Positions 59,586-64,000 of a stretch of DNA of 64,000 nt are shown piece by piece. Source of the stretch: Watersipora subatra (taxonomy: Eukaryota > Bryozoa > Gymnolaemata > Cheilostomatida > Watersiporidae). The position numbers and the translations under genes are program-made. How positions within the stretch are numbered: the stretch's first letter is position 1; each line of letters opens with the position of its first letter. Under the pieces are notes generated by a model, which did not search any database, was not told the origin of the DNA, and was given only the letters and a program-made list of their open reading frames with translations. Location: contig NC_088708.1 in the NCBI RefSeq assembly GCF_963576615.1, forward strand, positions 1,736,001 to 1,800,000, given 5' to 3'.

Positions 59586-60032
59586 CTCACTGTGTGTCTA
59601 CTCGCTTGGTGTCTATTCGCCGGGTGTCTACTCGCCGGGTGTCTACTCGCCGGGTGTCTACTCGCCGGGTGTCTACTCGCCGGGTGTCTACTCGCCGGGT
59701 GTCTACTCGCCGGGTGTCTACTCGCCGGGTGTCTACTCGCCGGGTGTCTACTCGCCGGGTGTCTACTCGCCGGGTGTCTACTCGCCGGGTGTCTACTCAT
59801 CGGGTGTCTACTCGTCGGGTGTCTACTCGTCGGGTGTCTACTCGTCGGGTGTCTACTCGTCGGGTGTCTACTCGTCGGGTGTCTACTCGTCGGGTGTCTA
59901 CTCGTCGGGTGTCTACTCGTCGGGTGTCTACTCACTGGGTGTCTACTCACTGGGTGTCTACTCACTGGGTGTCTACTCACTGGGTGTCTACTCACTGGGT
60001 GTCTACTCACTGGGTGTCTACTCACTGGGTGC
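59586..60032. repeat. 15-bp array, right block, about 29 copies in variant blocks
   Basis: Ordered blocks of the same 15-bp unit: about eleven CGCCGG, one CATCGG, about nine CGTCGG, then about seven CACTGG. Each block is nearly homogeneous, which indicates stepwise local expansion. All frames on both strands stay open because the unit is a multiple of three; the long RRVST-type and HPASR-type frames are artefacts. Confidence 0.95.
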
Positions 60033-60227
60033 TTACAGTACGTGCTCCTGCAACACACATAATCCGTTTCAGTAACATTTACATTATAGGGATTTTACGT
60101 TATACGAAAAGTAAAATACGTGTAAATTGCCCAATCCCTTCTAAGATCTTTCCAAGCTCACCAATTTGGTCCTACATGATGAAAAAACTAGACTTAACTT
60201 TTCAATTTGTTAGCTGTATTGTAACTG

Positions 60228-60785
60228 TAATATTATTAGTTTGTTAGCTGTATTGTAACTGTAATATTATTAGTTTGTTAGCTGTATTGTAACTGTAATA
60301 TTATTAGTTTGTTAGCTGTATTGTAATTGTAATATTATTAGTTTGTTAGCTGTATTGTAACTGTAATATTATTAGTTTGTTAGCTGTTATGTAACTGTAA
60401 TATTATTAGTTTGTTAGCTGTATTGTAACTGTAATATTATTAGTTTGTTAGCTGTATTGTAACTGTAATATTATTAGTTTGTTAGCTGTATTGTAACTGT
60501 AATATTATTAATTTGTTAGCTGTATTGTAACTGTAATATTATTAGTTTGTTAGCTGTATTGTAACTGTAATATTATTAGTTTGTTAGCTGTATTGTAACT
60601 GTAATATTATTAGTTTGTTGGCTGTATTGTAACTGTAATATTATTAGTTTGTTAACTGTATTGTAACTGTAATATTATTAGTTTGTTAGCTGTATTGTAA
60701 CTGTAATATTATTAGTTTGTTGGCTGTATTGTAACTGTAATATTATTAGTTTGTTAGCTGTATTGTAACTGTAATATTATTCGTT
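60228..60785. repeat. 34-bp array, about 16 copies
   Basis: Unit with GTTAGCTGTATTGTAACTGT plus an AATATTATTAGTTT half; changes are rare single bases. Confidence 0.95.
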
Positions 60786-61541
60786 TGCATCGACAACCTC
60801 TCTCCCTTTTTTGATCAATTTCACTGGTTTTATAGAGAATGATTGCGGTAATTTTACAATAAGTTGATGGGGAATGCACATATTTGCCATCCATTTGCGA
60901 TTATTTGTCTATTTGTTCTAGAAAGCAGTCTATTTTAGAAGGTGAAACTAATAACAGATATTTAATATGTCTACAATAAAGCAAAACAACAAACTGTTTT
61001 ACTATAAAAAGAGCAGTGTCTACCTATTTGTCGTCTATCTGTATCCAGGGGGTCAAGGTTAGGATAAAAAATAACTTTCAGCGATACTGTTAACCCATGA
61101 CATTCAGATTGGTGGATCGACGCTGTAAGACTTGCACCAATCGATTTTCTCTAAGTATTTATTAACAATTGCCCAGCTACCTATTCTCTGTTTTGTTGAC
61201 ACATCTGATTATCTATCCCGACGAACTAAAATGTCATGGAAGTTGTATATATAATAGATATAATGAGATACGTACATTTTTTTTTCACAAGCGCGGTGAG
61301 ATGTTACCATTCAAATCTAATTTGAGAAGTTGCCCTTACTTGACACTTTACGTTATAAGGAGTTTTTTACGTAGTACCAAGCAAAACTTTTCATAGTTTT
61401 TTTACGTTATTTGGAATTCACGTCATAGGAGGTGTACAGTATAGGAGCGTCTATTGTACATGTGTTTTCTAGATGTATATTTACTGAGCTTTGTAACAAA
61501 TCGTTCACACAAATACTTTCATGATGATCATCTAATGATAT
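60786..61541. other. Gene-free stretch with a solitary transposon-like end
   Basis: No exon recognised. Near 61440-61457, ATAGGAGCGTCTATTG followed by TA matches the right end of the 13078-13817 MITE; a partner end is not clear (a weak candidate is near 60080). A short frame near 61169 shows PSYLF...TH, superficially like the missing TBC1D23 part, but does not hold up (see rejected items). Confidence 0.4.
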
Positions 61542-61543
61542 TA

Positions 61544-62371
61544 CCGTGAATTACGGCTTATGGGTAAAAAATTTTGCACCAAGTTTCTAGGTTAAAATCC
61601 ATCTTTGACTTATACGGCGGTCACATTTTTATGAAACGAATTTTAGTAAAATTCAACTTCAAAAAGCCATCGCCAATCAAAATTACGTGATATGACATAT
61701 GAGGATTTATTCATAAAATTGTAAAATGCTAGTAATCCTACTCGACATGGGATATATCAAACGAAATTCCATTCTTCACCATTCAAATTTTCATCGCTTG
61801 GATTCTCTGGAATAATGGGTTTTTCTTATTCAATGCTTTTTTCGTAGTACCTGCCCACAAACCCTCACTTCCGTAATTCATTTAACATTTTTCTTTTCAT
61901 TTCGGACATCCGTTTTCTACTAACGTCTATATTTTTTCTTGTCAGGAATCACGATTCCTGACAGAAATTTGTCTTGCAGCATGGCTTTTCTGTTAAATAC
62001 GTATACATATTATCAGAGGTAGCAGTTTTATTCTATTGGTGAGGCGGGCCAATAAGATGGTGAAGTCTTGTTTTTCGTGCCTTTTGGTTTCCACTAAAAC
62101 TGTCGTCTCTCGTTCTTTTGGTAATTGTTGTATACGTATGCCGTTGGCACGAAACAAACATCGGTGTTTTTGCTGATGACGCTTTTGAATGCCATGTCTT
62201 CAGCGATGCATCGCTAGCCTCTGAGGCCGACTGAACTATTAGCGATAAAATGATTTGAGCCAGAAAAGGGTGTCGGCTTATATGGCAAGTACAGGTCAAA
62301 ACTAGGATTTGTAAACCAAACTTTAAACCTCGACTTATACGTCGGGTCGACTCGCACGCCAGAATTTACAG
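61544..62371. mobile_element. Possible TA-flanked element (pogo/mariner style)
   Basis: The left end CCGTGAATTACGGCTTATGG and right end (reverse complement) CTGTAAATTCTGGCGTGCGA match at about 14 of 22 positions, with TA at 61542-61543 and 62372-62373. Subterminal GACTTATACG motifs occur at both sides (near 61610 and 62330), as in pogo-like families. The internal minus-strand frames have no recognised transposase motif. Confidence 0.45.
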
Positions 62372-62721
62372 TAGTTGGTTCCTTGAGGTGCTGGTATAGT
62401 AATACCAAAATACCAGAGTGTATGCTTGATTTGTTGTAATGTTGGAAACTCCTTATTGTCAGCAAGGAAATAGTATTTTAAGTGACACGCAGCAAAATCG
62501 TCTCTTCCTGTATGACTAATAGCCATCACCGTGTAGTATTACTAGCAATGTATGAGATATTGCAGGTACTCAAGATCGTACAGGTAGCTTTAATTGGACT
62601 CAGTGCTGTTTGTAGCTTTACTGGTAACTAGCACCGCGTTTAGTATCACAGGTATTCAATTCTGTCAGGATAATCTCTTCTAATTATAATTGCCTTCTCT
62701 TTTGGAGTAGCCACTGACTTA

Positions 62722-63499
62722 AGGTACAAACACACTAGGCGATATTTAGTGTGATTTAGTACCTGGTGCTAATCCGCGCTAGAACTTGCTCAGCGAGCTC
62801 ATGCAGAGCGATAACGCAAGACATTCTCTATCACAACTTTATCGTGCGTGAGATGCATTTCGATTGGTTGGTTTTTTCCAGAATGAAATTCAATAGCTGG
62901 CAATTTTTTTGTATTGATGTTCACAAACGTACAGCAACAACATTTTGCTATTTAGTTACAATTGAAACATCATCAAAATGAACACTGAATTGTTCATAGA
63001 TTTATTAAAAGCACTCCCAGACCTGTGTGACACAACACACAAACATTACGAAGAAACCCGGTTGAAAACCAACATTTAGGAGTCAATAGTTGTGTGGGTT
63101 GACCATCGTGAGAATAATATATATATTATTATATATATTATATATTTATCCTATTAAAAATAAAAAACTAATATAAAGTAAACTATATATAAAAATTTTA
63201 AATATTACTGTTAAAAATACAAGAATCGTTTTTTCTTATGTCTTCTTGTAGTGTACAATCCAGGAAAGTGAGATTAACAAAAGCGGAAATTGTTACGTCG
63301 TTGCCTAGATGGCACCATATTGACTTAAATTTATTAACAACTCCGAAGAAACTAATGATACAGATTTTATTGGCAATTTGTGAGTGGGCCCACGTTATCG
63401 TTTGCTGGTGAATTGCGCAAGTGCGTTTAGGCACACGCCAGCGTTATCTCCGCGCTCCTCATGATGCACGCAATAAAATCGCCCAGTGTGTTTGGACCT
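62722..63499. mobile_element. TTA-flanked MITE (PIF/Harbinger-like)
   Basis: The left end AGGTACAAACACACTAGGCG and right end (reverse complement) AGGTCCAAACACACTGGGCG are near-perfect inverted repeats; TTA lies at 62719-62721 and 63500-63502. 778 bp, AT-rich interior, no transposase. Its right TTA overlaps the TTAA of the next element. Confidence 0.78.
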
Positions 63500-64000
63500 T
63501 TAAAGGTTGACTTGCAACAAAATTCACATTACAGTTATTTGGTATCAAAAGATTCACCATGTCTTACTCTGTTGTGTAGTAGGTGCCAAATCCGTGAAAA
63601 TGTGATTACAAGCTCTTAAAAGCTCAAAAACGAAAAGCCGCCATAGATTAGAATCTCTTTATTTCGATGACGTATTCATTACAGTTTGGTTATCGTCTTG
63701 TCACGTGATGTCCTCACGTGAATTGAAAGGCCAATAAAAAGCTCAATATAAACTTATCGTAGCACTAGTTAATGACAAACACTTCGGGTTTTGCCGAAGA
63801 CCCTGTATCAAATATAGATGCTCGCTACTTTACAGTTTTGTTTCGGCTTGGACTAATCGTCAAGTCGTAATCTGATCATGTGACCCAATACTTCGAAAAT
63901 AATTTTTGTAGCACTTTTCGATTATCACAGGTAACCAACAGGCTCGTCATGATTATCAGACAACGATATGTACTCCTTCGAGCTAAGGTTAAAAAGTTTA
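63500..64000 (+). mobile_element. Second copy of the TTAA-flanked MITE, cut by the window edge
   Basis: Starts at TTAA (63500-63503) and follows the copy at 8311-8812 closely to the last base (shared AACACTTCGGGTTTT, GAAGACCC, ATCAAATATAGATGCTCGCT, CAGGCTCGTCATGATTATCA). Same orientation as the left half of the first copy. Its second terminal repeat lies outside the window. Confidence 0.85.

Larger units (their letters stand above)
56168..64000. other. Repeat-rich region downstream of TBC1D23 exon 14
   Basis: The remaining TBC1D23 exons (about 110 residues including the family's PSHLL...TH...YCLRE and VVKI stretches) should lie here or beyond the right edge. I searched all three plus-strand frames by eye and found no convincing match. 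The region is filled by tandem arrays, an inserted element and MITEs, listed separately. Confidence 0.5.

Noticed and set aside
58542..60247. Long RRVST-, CLLAG- and HPASR-type repeat proteins
   Set aside because: All are readings of the 15-bp array, on both strands and in several frames.
61169..61396. Possible TBC1D23 exon (PSYLF...TH)
   Set aside because: Similarity is limited to a few residues; it does not continue into the conserved YCLRE and VVKI stretches and has no good donor.

Overview
The window is animal nuclear DNA. It is AT-rich, its genes are split into many small exons with GT-AG introns, and it is crowded with tandem repeats and short DNA transposons. There are no operons or prokaryotic signals. 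The proteins and the retroelement and MITE content fit an invertebrate metazoan. A lophotrochozoan is my guess, but the sequence alone does not fix the phylum.

Three conserved genes could be assembled exon by exon from homology, splice consensus and phase. (1) CIMIP2C (FAM166C/C2orf70), minus strand, 1863-4692: five exons, complete, 203 aa, a ciliary/flagellar doublet-microtubule inner protein. (2) A FAM135 gene (A/B not resolved), minus strand, 6333-31931: about 20 exons, roughly 1000 aa, with an N-terminal FAM135 domain and a C-terminal lipase-like alpha/beta-hydrolase domain. (3) TBC1D23, plus strand, from 35250: fourteen exons as far as 56167, covering the TBC-like domain, the rhodanese-like domain and the start of the C-terminal domain. 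About 110 C-terminal residues were not found before the right edge. FAM135 and TBC1D23 are divergent and share a 3.3 kb intergenic region; CIMIP2C lies behind FAM135 on the same strand. The three genes have no evident shared pathway.

The introns hold more than twenty tandem arrays, each with its own unit (10 to 55 bp). The largest are a 3.6 kb 37-bp array (14.35-17.93 kb), a 1.9 kb 53/55-bp array (45.2-47.2 kb) and a 1.0 kb 9/18-bp array (49.0-50.0 kb). Many begin within a few bases of an exon, and several contain copies of the splice site itself.

Mobile elements include TTA/TAA-flanked MITEs (6.9-7.6 kb; a back-to-back inverted pair at 9.77-11.44 kb; 62.7-63.5 kb), a TTAA-flanked MITE family (8.3-9.2 kb and the right edge), TA-flanked pogo/mariner-like elements (13.1-13.8, 43.8-44.9, 61.5-62.4 kb), a hAT-like foldback (23.0-23.7 kb), a degenerate APE-type LINE antisense in FAM135 intron 1 (28.7-31.7 kb), Helitron-like elements carrying tRNA-like segments (51.1-52.3 and 55.3-55.7 kb), and an unclassified TA-flanked element inside a 15-bp minisatellite (58.9-59.6 kb). 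No rRNA, tRNA gene or CRISPR array was found.
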